A stretch of DNA of 6,961 nucleotides from NCBI GenBank assembly GCA_013821615.1, contig JACDGQ010000171.1, forward strand, positions 1 to 6,961, read 5' to 3'. The translations under genes and the position numbers were made by a program. Origin of the DNA: Planctomycetota bacterium (GTDB lineage: Bacteria; Planctomycetota; UBA11346). The notes under the pieces are model-generated. The model was not told the DNA's origin. It saw only the letters and a program-made list of their open reading frames with translations, and made no database searches. Of the stretch, positions 6,479 to 6,961 are shown piece by piece (position 1 is the first letter of the stretch; every line of letters starts with the position of its first letter).

Positions 6479-6961
6479 CCGCCGTACTGCCGCTGCCCAC
6501 CTCCCTCGCCATCTCCCGGGATGTCGCCATCGCCGTCGCCGCGGCGCGCGAGGCGGGGGCGACGGCGCGGCAGATGCAGGCGGGCATCACCACGACGCGC
6601 AAAGAGGACGGCTCGCCGGTGACGCCGGGCGATCTCGCGGCGGACGCGATCATCCGCCACCACCTCGGCCTGCACCTGCCCGATGACGCCATCCTCAGCG
6701 AGGAGTGCGCGGACAGCGCCGCGCGCACCGCCAACCAGCGGCTGTGGATCATCGATCCGATCGACGGCACCAGCGACTACGCGACGGGCGCCGACGAGTG
6801 GGCGGTGCAGGTCGCGCTCGCGGTCGACGGGCGCCTGGTGCTGGGCGTGCTCGACATGCCGGGTCAGGGCGTGTGCCTGGTCGGCGTGCCCGGCCAGGGC
6901 GCGTGGACGATCTCCACGACCGGCGTGGCGCCGCTGGCGCCCGACCGCAGCGGCGCCGGGG
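6475..6961 (+). CDS. Inositol-monophosphatase / CysQ-family phosphatase (partial, 3' end cut by the window)
   Basis: The first 162 codons of a Mg-dependent, lithium-sensitive-type phosphatase of the inositol monophosphatase superfamily. Visible family marks are KEDGSPVTPGDLAAD (43-57), the metal ligands of ILSEE (Glu76-Glu77) and the hallmark DPIDGTSDY (94-102; Asp94 and Asp97 bind metal). These are followed by the core strand pattern WAVQVALAVDGRLVLGVLDMP. Members hydrolyse inositol phosphates, 3'-phosphoadenosine 5'-phosphate (CysQ), histidinol phosphate or sugar bisphosphates. The SEE form and the early KxDGSPVT recall CysQ and histidinol-phosphatase-like branches, but the substrate-defining C-terminal half lies outside the window, so no symbol is assigned. 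The ATG overlaps the thrS stop by four bases and has no Shine-Dalgarno, which suggests translation by termination-reinitiation after thrS. There is no stop codon before the right edge. Confidence 0.9.
   Translation, partial: MTAVLPLPTSLAISRDVAIAVAAAREAGATARQMQAGITTTRKEDGSPVTPGDLAADAIIRHHLGLHLPDDAILSEECADSAARTANQRLWIIDPIDGTSDYATGADEWAVQVALAVDGRLVLGVLDMPGQGVCLVGVPGQGAWTISTTGVAPLAPDRSGAG

Overview
This is an ordinary housekeeping stretch of a high-GC bacterial chromosome. It carries four complete genes and one gene cut by the right edge, and no phage, plasmid, CRISPR, defence or secretion gene is visible. The host is probably a free-living Gram-negative bacterium. The FabV-type enoyl reductase, the sequence character of the acetolactate synthase (a Thr-Ile-Thr-Ser loop after TGQ) and the palindromic intergenic repeats would fit a Planctomycetota or other PVC-type lineage. 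That placement is a guess from memory of the families, not a measurement.

Layout. The left part, on the minus strand, encodes acetolactate synthase, the first common enzyme of valine, leucine and isoleucine synthesis. The large catalytic subunit ilvB comes first in transcription order, followed by the small regulatory subunit ilvN. The 167-base gap between them holds an inverted pair of 8-bp tandem arrays that could fold into a hairpin of about 36 bp. A gap of about 350 bases separates ilvB from the divergent gene fabV (enoyl-ACP/enoyl-CoA reductase, last step of the fatty-acid elongation cycle), which starts at a GTG with a perfect Shine-Dalgarno sequence. After fabV a 408-base gap contains a second, different inverted repeat with arms of about 45 bases, then a candidate promoter and the leader of thrS (threonyl-tRNA synthetase, with TGS, editing, catalytic and anticodon-binding domains all recognisable). 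The thrS stop overlaps by four bases the start of an inositol-monophosphatase/CysQ-family phosphatase that runs off the window.

How the genes relate. IlvB and IlvN form one enzyme complex and are probably co-transcribed. The phosphatase is probably translationally coupled to thrS. fabV appears to be a single-gene unit. Nothing ties the three units into one pathway beyond general growth metabolism.

The points worth a second look are the two unrelated intergenic inverted repeats, the isoleucine at the herbicide-site proline of IlvB, and the unusual thrS-phosphatase pairing. I saw no evidence of an undescribed multi-gene system here.
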